DNA of 64,000 nt from contig JADDMT010000131.1 in the NCBI GenBank assembly GCA_021401465.1, forward strand, positions 1 through 64,000, given 5' to 3'. The DNA comes from Teratosphaeria epicoccoides (taxonomy: Eukaryota; Ascomycota; Dothideomycetes; Mycosphaerellales; Teratosphaeriaceae). The translations under genes and the position numbers were made by a program. How positions within the stretch are numbered: the stretch's first letter is position 1; every line of letters begins with the position of its first letter. Positions 12,718 to 24,600 of this stretch are shown here, piece after piece. The notes beneath the pieces are model-generated. The model saw nothing but the letters and a program-made list of their open reading frames with translations. It did not search any database and had not been told where the DNA came from.

Positions 12718-13077
12718 TAATACGGTTGATACTAGGGGGCTATTAGAGCCGCATAGGTTCCGATGCCTGCCCTTAGCATGTAGTAACCCTACTACACATA
12801 GCAAGGGGGTCCTTCGTACATACGTTAGCTCGTATGTCGTCTAAGTAGGATTAATGGTTAACGTAGGATGCCCCTATGTCGCTAACCCTACGATACCCCT
12901 GCAGGGATAGGCTCGGACATGCTTTCCCTAATTAAGGGGCGTTAGGGGTTATAAGTACCTCTAGCGCTACCTCTGCAATAAGTAGAAAGTAGCGCTATCT
13001 TATACCTATTAAAAGGTCAGATTACTCTGTCACACTACGAGATATTTTCATATCATATAGCATATATATCTATATTA
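12718..13077 (+). repeat. 3' LTR of copy A
   Basis: 360 bp. Both ends are RIP-altered: it starts TAATACGG (for TGATACGG) and ends TATTA (for TATCA). The next bases are family 2 internal sequence. Confidence 0.92.
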
Positions 13078-13082
13078 GTAGT

Positions 13083-16000
13083 GCACGACGTACTAGGCAA
13101 GATCAAAATATGTGCTATGACTTTAAGCGAGATAGTCGCTACTATTAAGGATCTAGAACAGGAAGTGTACGTCCTATAGGTTAAAGTAACGTAGTCTAAA
13201 GTCGAAGTCGAGTTTACGGTTCCTGATAAATATAAGGAATTTGCTACCCTTTTCAAGGAAGAACCCGACTAAGAGGCTCTGCCAGAACACTAGGAGTAGG
13301 ACTACAGGATACCCTTACTCCTAGGCAGGATGCCGACGAAGCAACTAGTTCGCCTATTATTAGCGGCGAAGCTAGAGATTCTCCGGAAATACCTAGAAGA
13401 CAACCTCCGGAAGGGCTTTATCTGCGAGTCATAGTTACTAGCAGGGTATCTAATCCTGTTTGTCCCTAAAGGGGAAGACGACTAGCGACTTTGCGTAGAT
13501 TATCGTAGATTAAATGACATTACAATAAAGAACAGTTATCCGCTTCCTTTGCTCTCAGAATTGTAGGATTGCCTACAAGGAGCAATATGGTTCTTGAAGT
13601 TCGACATACTAGGAGTATATAACCGAATTCGAATTAAGGAAGGCGAAGAATAGAAGACCGCGTTCTGAACTAGGTTTAGACACTACGAGTATATAGTCAT
13701 GCCATTTAGGTTAATAAACACCCTAGCTACATAGCAGGCATTTATTAACAACGTGCTACAAGAGTACCTCGACATCTTCGTGGTTATATACTTAGATGAC
13801 ATCCTCGTCTACTCACGAACGATCGAAGAACATAGGACTCACGTACGTAAGGTACTTCAGAAACTCTAGGATTACAGGCTAAAGGTTAAGCCTTAGAAGA
13901 GCGAGTTTCATAAGCAAGAAGTCTATTTCCTTAGCTACGTAGTAGCCTAGAATAGAATCAAGATAGACACTAAGAAGGTCAAAGTCGTAAAAGAGTAGCC
14001 TACGCTAACTAATGTTAAGGAAGTATAGTCCTTCCTTAGGTTCGCTAACTTCTACTAAAGGTTTATCGTAAACTATTCGAGGATTATGGCACTACTTACG
14101 ACCCTTACTACGAAGGATACACCATTCGTGTAGGATGACGCCTAACAGAATGCTTTTAAGGAACTTAAGTAACAATTTACAGATTAGCTAATCTTGCTAG
14201 TATTCGACCTAGATAAGCCTCTCATAGTCGAAACAGATGCCTCCGACATAGCACTTAGGGCATGCCTAAGTTAACTAGGACCGAGTAGACGACTACAGCT
14301 AGTCGCCTATTACTCGAGGAAGCTGTCTAGACCTAAGCTCTGTTACAACGTCTACAACAAAGAACTTCTAGCTATAGTAGACGCCTACAAGGCGTGGCGA
14401 GTCTACTTAGAAGGTTCTAAGCACTAGGTTATAGTCTACACAGACTATGAGAACTTGCAATACTTTACTACGACGAAGGAGTTAAACTAACGACAAGTCC
14501 GATAGAGTAAGGAACTCTCTAGCTTTAACTATAAGATCGTCTATTATAAGGTATCTGAGAACGCACGCGCCGATGCACTTAGTCGCTAGACTGACTACAT
14601 GAAGGGCGTGAAACAGGAGAAACATGCCGTTCTCTAGGAAAATGGCGATAGCATACTTAGAGTTAACTAACTTGCGGCTATAGCTGTCACATAGACTAGC
14701 GAATTCTAGGACGACCTAAAGAACGCACTAGTTTATGACCTAACTACACTTGCTGTCCGTAACGACATTAATAGACAGGAGGACTAGGAAGACGAAGACA
14801 GAGTGCTTCTCTTCTAAGGGTTAGTATACATGCTAACATCCTTATGTTTAGAGCTACTACGCCTCTAACATGACGTACCTTAGGCAGGATACCTAGGAGT
14901 GTCTAAAATGAAGCAAATTCTCTGACAAGAATATTACTTCCCTAGGATAGGCAGAGCAATCGAGGACTATGTCTGTTAATGTGTAACTTGCTAATAGAGT
15001 AAGCATGACTATTACAAACTATATAGGCTACTATGACTGCTAAAGGTACCCTAACGGCTATAGGAATCGCTCGCCATAGACTTCATTGTTAAACTACCTT
15101 AGTTAAGAGAACCCGCTAATAATGAGTTCTTCGATAGAATCATGGTAGTAGTCGACTAATTCACTAAGTTTAGGAAGTTTATCCTATACCGCGAAGACTT
15201 CAAGACCGAAGATATTACACATGTCTTCATTAAATAGGTAGTAGCATTACATAGTATGCTACGAGACCTAGTAACGGATCGAGGATCTGTGTTTACCTCC
15301 TACTTCTAGGGAGCCCTAATGAGACAATTCTAGGTCAAACATCGACTAAGTACTTCCTTCTACCCTTAGACGGATAGACAGACAGAACGTCTAAATCAGA
15401 CGTTAGAATAGTACCTTCGATCCTATGTAAATAGGGACCAGAATAACTAGGTAGAGTTGTTGCTAATAGCGCAGCTCGCGTATAATAGTATGCTAGTAGA
15501 GTCGACAGGACTCTCGCCATTTCAGATGGCGTACGGATTAGCCATAGAAGACGTTCTAGATGTCTTAGCTAGGGATCTAAACCTAGTAGCACTTAGGCGG
15601 GTAGAACACCTCCGCTAACTACAAACAGAAGCATGACTTGACCTGTAGTTCTATTAGCAGAACATAGCATAGTACGTGAATTGTAAGAGAATTAAGGGAC
15701 TAATTCTAAAGGAGGGGGACAACGTGTATCTCCTCTGCTGTCACATCAAATTAGACAAGCTAAGTAAAAAACTAGACGCTGTAAAACTAGGACCATTCCG
15801 GATTAAGGCTAAGAAAGGACTAGTCAATTTCGAATTACAGCTACCTAAGCAGATGAGAATACACCCTGTATTCTATGTCTCTCTGCTAGAACAAGTAGTA
15901 CTAGACGCTACACTGCAAATGGAACCCTTACTACTCGACCCCGAGGTTAAAGAACTAGAGTACACTGTTAAGAAGATCGTCGACACTCGCTAGGTAGACA

Positions 16001-16137
16001 GACAGCGAGAGTACCTAGTAAAATGGGAAGGGTACAGGAGTACCGAAAACACCTAGGAACCCCTAAAGCACCTACGAAACTACTAGTAGAAGGTACGGAG
16101 CTTTAAGTAGAAAACGAACCTAGGAAGAAGGTTATAA
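13083..16137 (+). pseudogene. Family 2 Pol: reverse transcriptase, RNase H, integrase, chromodomain (copy D)
   Basis: The frame shows the YLDD reverse-transcriptase motif near 13790, the RNase H ETDAS motif near 14232, an integrase with HHCC-like and DDE segments, and a C-terminal chromodomain (Tyr-Leu-Val-Lys-Trp-Glu-Gly-Tyr near 16012). TAG and TAA codons interrupt it throughout at positions where Trp or Gln is expected. The stop is at 16135-16137, overlapping the end of the antisense ORF by about 18 bp. Confidence 0.88.
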
Positions 16138-16752
16138 GCTATGAGTAGGCTCCTACGGGACGCCGTTAATAGGCTCGGCTACTACGCCATCTAGGAAACC
16201 CTAGTACAAGGCGTCGGCAAAACCTTCTATTACGCTCTATGTCGTAGGACTAAGAGCAAGACCTGTCGAGGGATCTAGGTTAAGAAGGAACCTAGCCTGC
16301 TAAAGAGCCTGCTCTTTAGCCTCGTCCTCCCTAATCTCACGCTCCTTAAGAGCGCGACTATCCTCGACTTTATGGTTAACTATGTCTAACTGTTTCTAAA
16401 GACATATCTCCTTTACATGCGCCTCTATCATCTTCTGCAAAGCCTCGGCTAGGGCCGCCTTCGCACGATTAAGATTGGCAATTAGTCTTTTCCGCTAATT
16501 ACCTAGCTTCTTCTATTCGACCTCTGTTACCTTCGCGTTGTAACTTCGACAGTTACTAAAGTAACACTACAAACATTTCCCTAAGGAAATGTGTACTCGA
16601 CAAACGAGCTTTAACTCTTGACACCAAGTATAGGACTTCATGCTGTCCTGGCCCTAACGATAGATTCGATTTACGCAGCGTTTACGTTTCTACATTAAAG
16701 GGGCGTTAGTGTCTAGAATGACATAAGGCAGTAATGTAGAAAGAGAAGACAT
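16120..16752 (-). pseudogene. Convergent accessory ORF of family 2, copy D
   Basis: The reverse-strand frame of 211 codons starts at the ATG complement at 16750-16752 and ends at a TAG overlapping the pol stop. It aligns with the 212-codon versions in E and F, which begin one Met earlier. Features are an early KRKRR-like basic patch, several cysteines and a long Lys/Glu/Arg-rich helical stretch. Several codons are RIP stops. Family not recognised. Confidence 0.7.
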
Positions 16753-16831
16753 TACTACGCAAAGGAAAGGGCAAGAGAAACCCCGCACTAATAAGGTAGC
16801 TTAGGAACGAGCTAGGCTAAGAGGGAGATAG

Positions 16832-17273
16832 TGTCATGAGTGTTAGGAGTACTATGAGTCACAGGGTCATAAGTGTCCTAAAGTGCTATAAGTCATAGCA
16901 TAGTCATAGGAGAAAGGATCTGTCACGTGAGGACAGACACCTAGATCTGTAGGGTTAGTCTATAGATCTATAGGCCTACATAGGAGAAGGGATATGTCAC
17001 AGGAGAATAGAACCTAGGATCTATAGGGTTAGTCTACAGATCTATAGACATAGGTCTAACGGGTCTGTTAACAGATCCGACAGAGCTGCCCTGTCTCTCT
17101 AGTATATAGGGATGGCTTCAGGACAGGTAGTTATGAGCTTCGTGCTTAATTTAATCATCTCCTCTAGGGAGGATAGTCAGTTACAAGGATAATTGCCTTT
17201 GTCGATATTCTTCACTACTCTGCGAGTCTAACACCTAATCCCCTTCCTGCTATTAGCACCTACCCTTTTGACA
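16832..17273 (+). repeat. 3' LTR of copy D (442 bp, internally shortened)
   Basis: It starts TGTCAT and ends TTGACA, matching the family 2 LTR. It is 47 bp shorter than the 489-bp LTRs of E and F because part of the repeated CATAGTCATAGGAG section is missing. Confidence 0.9.
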
Positions 17274-17361
17274 TAAATCTACTTCACTTTACTTCACTTC
17301 TATTGCTGTAGTCTAAGCTATTAAGGGTGCGCTCCTAGGCCCGTGCTAGCGCGTCTGTCGC

Positions 17362-17370
17362 TATATAAAA
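17362..17370 (+). promoter_or_regulatory. TATA box of the family 3 convergent gene
   Basis: TATATAAAA lies 125 bp upstream of the ATG at 17495. The placement parallels the TATA box of the family 1 convergent gene. Role inferred. Confidence 0.55.
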
Positions 17371-17494
17371 AAGTCGCTATCGATACTACTCTTGCTTCCT
17401 TTCTCTTACATGCTTACTTACATAGTAGGCCCCCCTTTTCCCTGCTTCTCTAAACCTCTCTTCTCGGATTCTAGGCAATACTAACAGGTGTCAG

Positions 17495-18296
17495 ATGGCG
17501 CCTACTATCTACTACGTCGACTATACCCTCTAGGGCGTAGATTGCGTCCCCTAATTAGTGCGTCTTAGGCTCCTTGCTATTCCGCTCGGCCTACGCTAAC
17601 TTATCTAGTCTACCTACGCCTGTGCCTGCGGGAGATGCGCTAGCAAGCGCCTAAACTACAAGGCCCTATACGTTCTACTTAGTGTCTAGGCAAAACGTCC
17701 TGCTAACCTAGCTAGCCTCTTAGCTCTCGCCTATGTGTCCTACGCCTCCTAGACACGCTCTTAGGACGCTAACAGGTATGACCCGAATCCTAGTCATCTT
17801 TGCATAGCTAACATAGTAATAGCGCCGCTACCTATAGCGACCTATTAAAGGTCCTTAAGGCCTAGAAGGCCTTAGGGCCTTTGTAGTTAGCGGGCCTACT
17901 ATCCGGGTATTTCTTACTAGTCCCCCTCATGATTACTCCGCTAACTCTTATGTAGCGTTATAGCCTAGGAGGTTACAGGGACTGTCGCCGCCGCGGTTGC
18001 CTAGCAGGGCCTCCTGTAAGTTCATCCTGTACTCTATGGGTTTCTACATGCTAACACTTAAAAGGTCTAGGGGCGTTCTACTAGCGCTCGCCCTAGGTAG
18101 GCAGCGGGAGAACGTTGCTAGTAAGGGGGAGAGCCCTCGTCAGGCTAAGCCTGGCGCCGCTACTTAGGGCCCTAGCCGAAAGGCTAGGGAGGCTGACAGT
18201 AGCCTCGGTAATAGGTCTAGGGGGTCTGGCGAGAATCCCTCGGACAGCAAGGGCGCTAGCCCTGCTAGCGGGGTTCCTAGTAACAATCCTGCGTGA
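17495..18296 (+). pseudogene. Convergent accessory gene of family 3 (about 267 codons)
   Basis: The frame opens with Met-Ala-Pro-Thr-Ile at 17495. A compact cysteine cluster (Ala-Cys-Ala-Cys-Gly-Arg-Cys) lies near codon 46, followed by Lys-Arg-Leu-Asn-Tyr-Lys. About 15 stop codons, mostly TAG, interrupt it. From about 18138 the readable frame is +1 relative to the start and encodes a Gly/Ser/Arg/Pro-rich tail that stops at 18294-18296. The frame change could be an indel or an unrecognised intron. It ends 76 bp from the stop of pol, tail-to-tail. No family recognised. Confidence 0.6.
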
Positions 18297-18371
18297 TTGT
18301 CGCTAGGGTCCCCGTTCTTAGCGCGGGTTCCCGCTGTTAGGGGGGGGGGGGGGTCTTTGTTGTACATGTAG

Positions 18372-19175
18372 TTACCTAATGTCAAAACCCTTTTTCCCTT
18401 TTTTTTTGACTGTGCCCTTCTTAAAGCGCCTCTACTCCTTGTTCAAAACGCTAGGCTCCTCTTTCTAAGATCTGCGCCTCCTTTCCCTCTTCCCCTTGTC
18501 CTACCTCTCTCTAGGTCTGTCTGCGCTCTCCGCGCTCCCCTAGGTCTATTTAAAGTAGTCTATTACTACGGTGTCTATCAGGTTTTCTAAGGGTTCCTAC
18601 ATAGGGTCATAGTACCCTGACTATTTTACTAGGACCTTACGCCCTTTTCCTCTCCTCCTGTTCCTTGCGCAAAGTATCTCCTCTACTAACCATTCCTTAT
18701 GCGAGTTAAACAGCATAGGGTCTAGCTGTTTGTCGTCGTTCTCCTGCCTAGGCATAGGGTTCTTGCCTGCTAGTCTTAGCAGGTTAGTATAGAATACTAG
18801 GTATATATTACTTAGGAGCCTAGTTAGACAGATAGAGACTAGTAATATCACCTTAGCTACTATGTACTTCACGTGCTTTACGTCTAAGCTTTTCTTTAGT
18901 CTCTCTATAGTATAGTTACGCAGATCTAGCTAGACTTTGTCACCGACTTTGTAAATTAGGGCAGGGTTCTAACGTTTATTAGCAGACTCCTCTTGTTCCT
19001 ACATAGAAGCCGCCATAGTAGCCTAGCAGATTCCCGTTATGCTCCGGATCTTCTCTACGAACGCCTTTGCCCTCTTAGTAGCCTTTAACAGGCTAGGCTC
19101 TTTAGCGTCCTTAGCTAAAGGCATAGGGCCCTATGCTTCGTAGCTATAGGTAGCAAAGAAGAGGCTTATGCTAAT
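18372..19175 (-). pseudogene. Family 3 Pol C-terminus: integrase end and chromodomain
   Basis: The minus-strand frame continues the integrase interrupted by E. It shows the typical Val-Gly-Asp-Lys-Val segment, then a C-terminal chromodomain (Trp-Leu-Val-Glu-Glu-Ile-Leu, ending Trp-Glu-Pro-Leu-Glu-Asn-Leu) around 18620-18700 and a very basic tail rich in Lys. The stop is TAA at 18372-18374. The chromodomain suggests targeting to chromatin, as in chromoviruses. Stops at Trp/Gln positions make it a pseudogene. Confidence 0.85.
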
Positions 19176-19664
19176 TGTCATAAGTGTCAGGAGTACTGTC
19201 CGGAGTACTGTAGGATACAGGATCATGAGGGTCCTAAGTGCTATGAGTCATAGTATAGTCATAGGAGTACTATGAGTTATAGGCATAGTCATAGGAGAAA
19301 GGATCTATCACGTGAGGACAGATCCCTAGATCTATAGGGTTAGTCTACAGATCTATAGGCCTATAAGGAAGAAGGGATCTGTTACAGGATAATAGACCCT
19401 TAGATCTGTAGGGTTAGTCTATAGATCTGTAGACATAGATCTATCGGGTCTGTTAACAGATCTAACAGAGCTACTCTGTCTCTCTAGTATATAGGGATAG
19501 CTTTAGGACAGGTAGTTAGGAGCTTCGTGCTTAATCTTAATTTAATCCTCTCTTGCTTAGAGGAGAGTTAGTTACAAGGTTAACTACTATTGTCGATATT
19601 CTTCATAGCTCTGCGAGTCTAACACCTGATCCCCTTCCTACTATCGGTACCTACCCTTATGACA
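19176..19664 (+). repeat. 5' LTR of copy E
   Basis: 489 bp. It contains short repeated blocks: GGAGTACT units, CATAGTCATAGGAG units and two copies of an AGATCTRTAGGGTTAGTCT-type block, each with the 9-mer TAGGGTTAG (19335-19343 and 19409-19417). A TATATAGGG sequence about 165 bp before the end is a possible TATA box. Confidence 0.93.
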
Positions 19665-19723
19665 TTTTGAGTACTACTTCTAAGGAAGCATCAGGAGACT
19701 CGTTAAGCGCTTAACATACGCCT

Positions 19724-21610
19724 ATGTCAAGTAGTTCTTCAACTATTAGTTCAAGTTCTAGCGACAGTCAACCGACACTACGAGAACAAGTTGCCGCTAT
19801 ACCTTAAGTCACGTAGTAGCTCGAATCCATTCACCTTAGCGAGATGGCTCTAGCATCTGTCGCAGGTTCAACTACCGGGAATAGACACGGCAACAATAGC
19901 TTCAAGATAGGAAGCCCTACAGAGTTTACAGGACAACGATCTTAAGTCGAGATATTTATCCTATAATGCTAGTTAGCATTTAACGTGGATACAGAATAGT
20001 TTACGACACATTATAAGCGAATGATGTACATTGTCTCTTACCTGAAGGGACTAGCGTTCGAGTTTATCTAGCCTCATCTAACAGATTATCTAGATCATGT
20101 TAGCAACGCTGAAGCCAGGAAGACGACGACTAGGGAGATTCTCAACTTAGACAAGTCCTTGTTTAAGGCATTACGCGAAGCGTTTAGGCTTAGTAATAAG
20201 CAATAAGAGGCCGAGAGAGCTCTCCTAGGAATCTAGCAGAAGGGTTCTGCTACTAAGTACCGCGTGGACTTGCAGACCCTCTCTGCTCGAGTCGACTAGA
20301 ATGATAACGCTTTAGCCGCTTAGTTCTACTAGGGACTAAAGGAGTCAGTTAAAGACGAAATTGCCCGAGGAGATTAGCTAACGACATTCAAGGAAATGAG
20401 CGATCTCGCGATTAGAATCGATAATCGCATCTAGGAACGACAGCAAGAACAACAACATAGAAATCGCAAGCTAGCACAGGCTAACTATAAGGTCTAACGA
20501 TTAGCACTAAAATGGCGAAGCGATTACTACGGTCTCTAACCTATGGAGTTAGATGCGACTAAGGGGCGTCCGAGGAATAGACCCCAAGGAAAGCCGCGGA
20601 AAGGCTCTCCTAATCAGAATGGTCTGAAGAAGCTATTCGTCAAGAGTAATCTCGAGTGCCATAACTATGGAAAGAAAGGACACTTTTCCCGCGAATGTTT
20701 TGCAAGGAAGTAACGACAAGAGCTGCCTAGGATAGAGCAGGCTCGCGTAACAACGACGGCACCTAAGCAAAAGGCCGCCGCTACTCGAGAACCGGACCAT
20801 GCCATACTTACTTAGACTGCGTGCTACGACGACGATTATCGAATTCACATAAGTGATAAAGATGGTTCCGGATAGTACCCTAGCCGAAATAAGGCATAGT
20901 CGATCTGTGCGCTAAGGGGTACACCTTCTAGTGCGATAGTCCTAAGGCAACAGGAACTAGAAGAAGAAGAAGAAGGTTTAGACAACAACTACGAGCTTGT
21001 CGAAGCCGTCATTCCTGATTCCGAGGAAGACGAGAGCATAGAGCGATAGGCTATGCTGCCGCATGACATCGGACTCGACATTATCCGAATCATACAGAAC
21101 TAGTAGGCTTAGGCTTACCCATGGATAAATAGAGTACAACACGTCGACTAGCTTTAGTATGACGAACTAGCCGACCATATGCGACGACACTTGAGGAGAC
21201 TACCGGTCGTAGCTTAACCTCACGCGTATCAGAAAGTTGTCCAAGAAATTGTACCGTTCAGGGTAGAGTTCACGCCCTAGGGAGGCTACCTAACCTACGA
21301 AGGTATTCAGATTCTAAGAGCGCTACGACTCCGAGTCTATCACTTAAAGATAGAGTACGCAAGAAACGCGCAGGAACAGCGAGGCCAAGAACGAGAACGA
21401 TCTCTTAGGCTAGAAAACGGTAACGCTTAGAGAAGAAGCTAAGACCGCACAATCCCTGAACTAGTCCGTGAAGACAGTTATTCGGGAAACGACGAGGTCC
21501 GCTAGAATTAGACCTACAGACAGACTAGATAGGGCTGCAACGATGTGCCGCGATTAGCGCCAGATACGCGAACAACCTTAGAGTATAGGTACACATCGAC
21601 GAAACGCTAG
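19724..21610 (+). pseudogene. Family 2 Gag, copy E
   Basis: The frame starts with Met and a serine-rich leader at 19724, followed by a retrotransposon Gag-like helical domain. A CCHC zinc knuckle lies near 20657-20698 (Cys-His-Asn-Tyr-Gly-Lys-Lys-Gly-His-Phe), in which the second Cys is Tyr by a G-to-A change. A C-terminal acidic/arginine-rich extension follows. The frame continues past the slippery site to TAG at 21608-21610, or TAA at 21620. Internal TAG/TAA codons are RIP damage. Confidence 0.8.
21484..21490 (+). promoter_or_regulatory. -1 ribosomal frameshift slippery site (GGGAAAC), copy E
   Basis: In the Gag frame the codons read tcG GGA AAC, the X-XXY-YYZ arrangement. Moving one base back gives GGG AAA and enters the Pol frame, which is open (apart from TAG damage) into the protease. 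A possible hairpin, AGGTC paired with GACCT across an 11-base loop, follows after four bases. F has the same heptamer at the same distance from Gag (57693-57699). Confidence 0.7.
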
Positions 21611-24600
21611 CTAGGGCCTTAATAGATTCAGGATGTACTAGAATCTTCATGACGCCTAAGTTCGCTAGGATAGCTAGGATAAAGCTACAGGCGAAGACGA
21701 ATGCTTTCTCGCTACAAGCGATTAATAGAAAGCCGGTCACGTACAACTAAGGAGTAGTTGACAAAGAGACCGAGATGATGCCTCTGCGGATAGGACGCTA
21801 CTAAGAGATGCTCTAGTTCGACATCACGGAGTTACTAGGCTCAGATGTAGTACTAGGGTTGCCATAGCTAAGAAACGCTAACCCCTATATCGACTAGAAG
21901 AATGAGAGGATCTAGTTCCCGGAACTCTTAAGATCGATACCTCTACCTGTAGTGCACGACGCACTAGGCAAGATCGAAATATGTGCTATGACTTCAAGCG
22001 AGATGGTAGCCGCTATTAAGGATCTAGAACAGGAAGTACACGTCCTATAGGTCAAAGTAACGCAATCGGAAGTCAAGGTCGAATTCATAGTTCCTGATGA
22101 GTATAAAGAGTTCGCTACTCTTTTCAAGGAAGAACCTGACTAAGAAGCTCTGCCAGAACACTAGGAGTAGGACTATAGGATACCCTTACTCCCTAGCAAG
22201 ACACTAACGAAGCAATTAGTTCGCCTGTTGTTAGCGGCGAAACTAGAGATTCTCCGGAAATACCTAGAAGACAACCTCCGGAAAGGCTTCATCCGCGAGT
22301 CGTAGTCCCTAGCTAGATATCTAATCCTGTTTGTCCCTAAGGGGGAAGATGACTAGCGACTCTGCGTAGATTATTGTAGATTAAACGACATCAAGATAAA
22401 GAATAGTTATCTGCTTCCTTTGCTCTCGGAATTACAGGACCGCCTGCAAGGAGTAATATGGTTCTTGAAGTTCGACATACCCGGAGCGTATAACCGAATT
22501 CGAATTAAGGAAGGCGAAGAATAGAAGACCGCGTTCTAAACTAGGTTCAGACACTACGAGTATATAGTCATGCTATTTAGGTTAACAAACGCCCTAGCTA
22601 CATAGCAGGCATTTATTAACAACGTACTACGAGAGTACCTCGACGTCTTTGTAGTTATGTACCTAGACGACATCCTCGTCTATTCCCGGACGATCGAAGA
22701 GTATAGGACTCACGTGCGTAAGGTACTTCAGAAACTCCAGGATTACTGGCTAAAGGTTAAGCCGCAGAAGAGCGAGTTTCATAAGCAGGAAGTACAATTC
22801 CTTAGCTACGTAGTAGTATAGAATAGAATCAAGATAGACACTAAGAAAGTCTAGGTTGTAAAAGAGTAGCCTACGCCGACTAGTGTTAAGGAAGTATAGT
22901 CCTTCCTTAGATTCGCCAACTTCTATAGGAGATTTGTGGCAAACTATTCGAAGATCACGGCACTACTTACGACTCTTACGACGAAGGATACACTATTCGT
23001 ATAGGACGACGCCTAACGGAATGCCTTCGAGGAACTCAAGCGACGATTTACAGATCAGCTAATCTTACTTGTGTTCGACCTAGATAAGCCTATCACAGTC
23101 GAAACAGATGCCTCTGACGTAGCACTCAGGGCATGCTTAAGTTAACTAGGACCGAGTAGACGACTACAGCTAGTCGCCTACTACTCGAGGAAATTGTCTA
23201 GACTAGAACTCTGTTATGACATCTACGACAAAGAACTTCTAGCTATAGTAGACGCCTACAAGGCCTAGCGAGTCTACTTAGAAGGTTCTAAGTACTAGGT
23301 CATGGTCTACACAGACTATGAGAACTTGCGATACTTCACAACGACGAAAGAGTTAAACTGACGACAGGTTTGGTAGAGCGAGGAGCTCTCTAGTTTTAAC
23401 TGCAAGATCGTCTATTATAAGGGGACCGATAACGCACGCGCAGATGCACTTAGCTACTAGACAGACTACATGAAGGGCGTAAAGCGGGAGAAACATGCTG
23501 TTCTCTAGGAAAATAGCGATAGCACGCTAGGAGTTAACCGACTCGCGGCTACGACTGTTACATAGACTAGTGGATTTCAGGACGACCTAAAGAACGCGCT
23601 AATCTATGACCTAACTGCACTCGCTGTCTGCAACGACATTAATAGACAGGAGGATTAGGAAGACGAAGACGGAATCCTTCTGTTTCAAGGATTAGTATAC
23701 GTGCTAACGTCTTTACGATTAGAACTACTACGCCTCTAACACAACATACCTTAGGCAGGACACCTAGGAGTGTCTAAAATGAAGCAAATTCTCCGACAAG
23801 AATATTACTTCCCTAGGATGAGCAAGGTAATCGAGGACTACGTCTGTTAATGTATGACTTGCTAACGAAGTAAGCACGACTGTCATAAACCATATAGGCT
23901 ACTACGACTACTTAAGGTACCTTAACGGCCATAGGAATCGCTCGCCATGGATTTTATCGTTAAACTACCTTAGTCGAGAGAACCCGCTACTAATGAGTTC
24001 TTCGACGGGATCATGGTAGTAGTCGACCGATTCACTAAGTTTAGGAAGTTTATCCCTTACTACGAAGACTTCAAGACTAAAGATATCGCGCATGTCTTCA
24101 TTAAATAGGTAGTAGCACTACATAGCATACTACAGGACCTAGTAACGGATCGAGGATCCGTGTTTACCTCTAACTTCTAGGGAGCCCTAATGAGACAATT
24201 CTAGGTCAAACATCGACTAAGTACTTCCTTCTACTCTTAGACAGATGGACAGACAGAACGCCTAAATCAGACGTTAGAACAGTACCTTTGATCCTATGTG
24301 AATAGGGACTAGAACAACTAGGTAGAGTTATTGCTAATAGCACAGCTCGCGTATAATAGTACGCTAGCAGAGTCGACAGGACTCTCGCCATTTCAGATGG
24401 CGTATGGATTACCTATAGAAGACATTCCGGACGTCTTAGCTAGTAATCCGAACCTAGTAGCACTCGGACGAGTAGAACATCTACGCCGACTGCAAACAGA
24501 AGCACGACTCGACCTGCAGTTCTATTAGCAGAACATGGCACGGTACGCGAATCGTAAGAGAATTAAGGGACTAATTCTAAAGGAGGGGGACAAGGTATAT

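Larger units (their letters stand above)
125..13077 (+). mobile_element. Family 1 Ty3/Gypsy element, copy A (5' part outside the window; interrupted by C)
   Basis: The copy is colinear with complete copy I from RNase H onwards (position 125 corresponds to 45155). It carries integrase, chromodomain, the convergent accessory gene and a 3' LTR at 12718-13077. Element C (3663-11816) interrupts the accessory gene. A is itself inserted in family 2 copy D: the sequence after 13077 resumes family 2 just upstream of reverse transcriptase. GTAGT at 13078-13082 is the presumed TSD. It is more RIP-damaged than I, with many CCGG to CTAG and TGG to TAG changes. Confidence 0.9.
13078..17273 (+). mobile_element. 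Family 2 Ty3/Gypsy element, copy D (5' half outside the window)
   Basis: The copy resumes after A just upstream of reverse transcriptase and runs through RNase H, integrase, chromodomain, a convergent ORF and a 3' LTR. Colinear with E from 21948 onwards. Its 3' LTR ends at 17273 and is followed by TAAAT, the presumed TSD. It lies within the 3' end of family 3. Confidence 0.9.

Noticed and set aside
18115..18306. Separate plus-strand ORF of 63 codons
   Set aside because: It overlaps the Gly/Ser-rich tail of the family 3 convergent gene in a different frame and has no support of its own.
19665..19690. Self-priming or tRNA primer site in family 2
   Set aside because: The bases after the LTR do not match a TGG-type tRNA end, and I found no good complement within the LTR, so no call is made.
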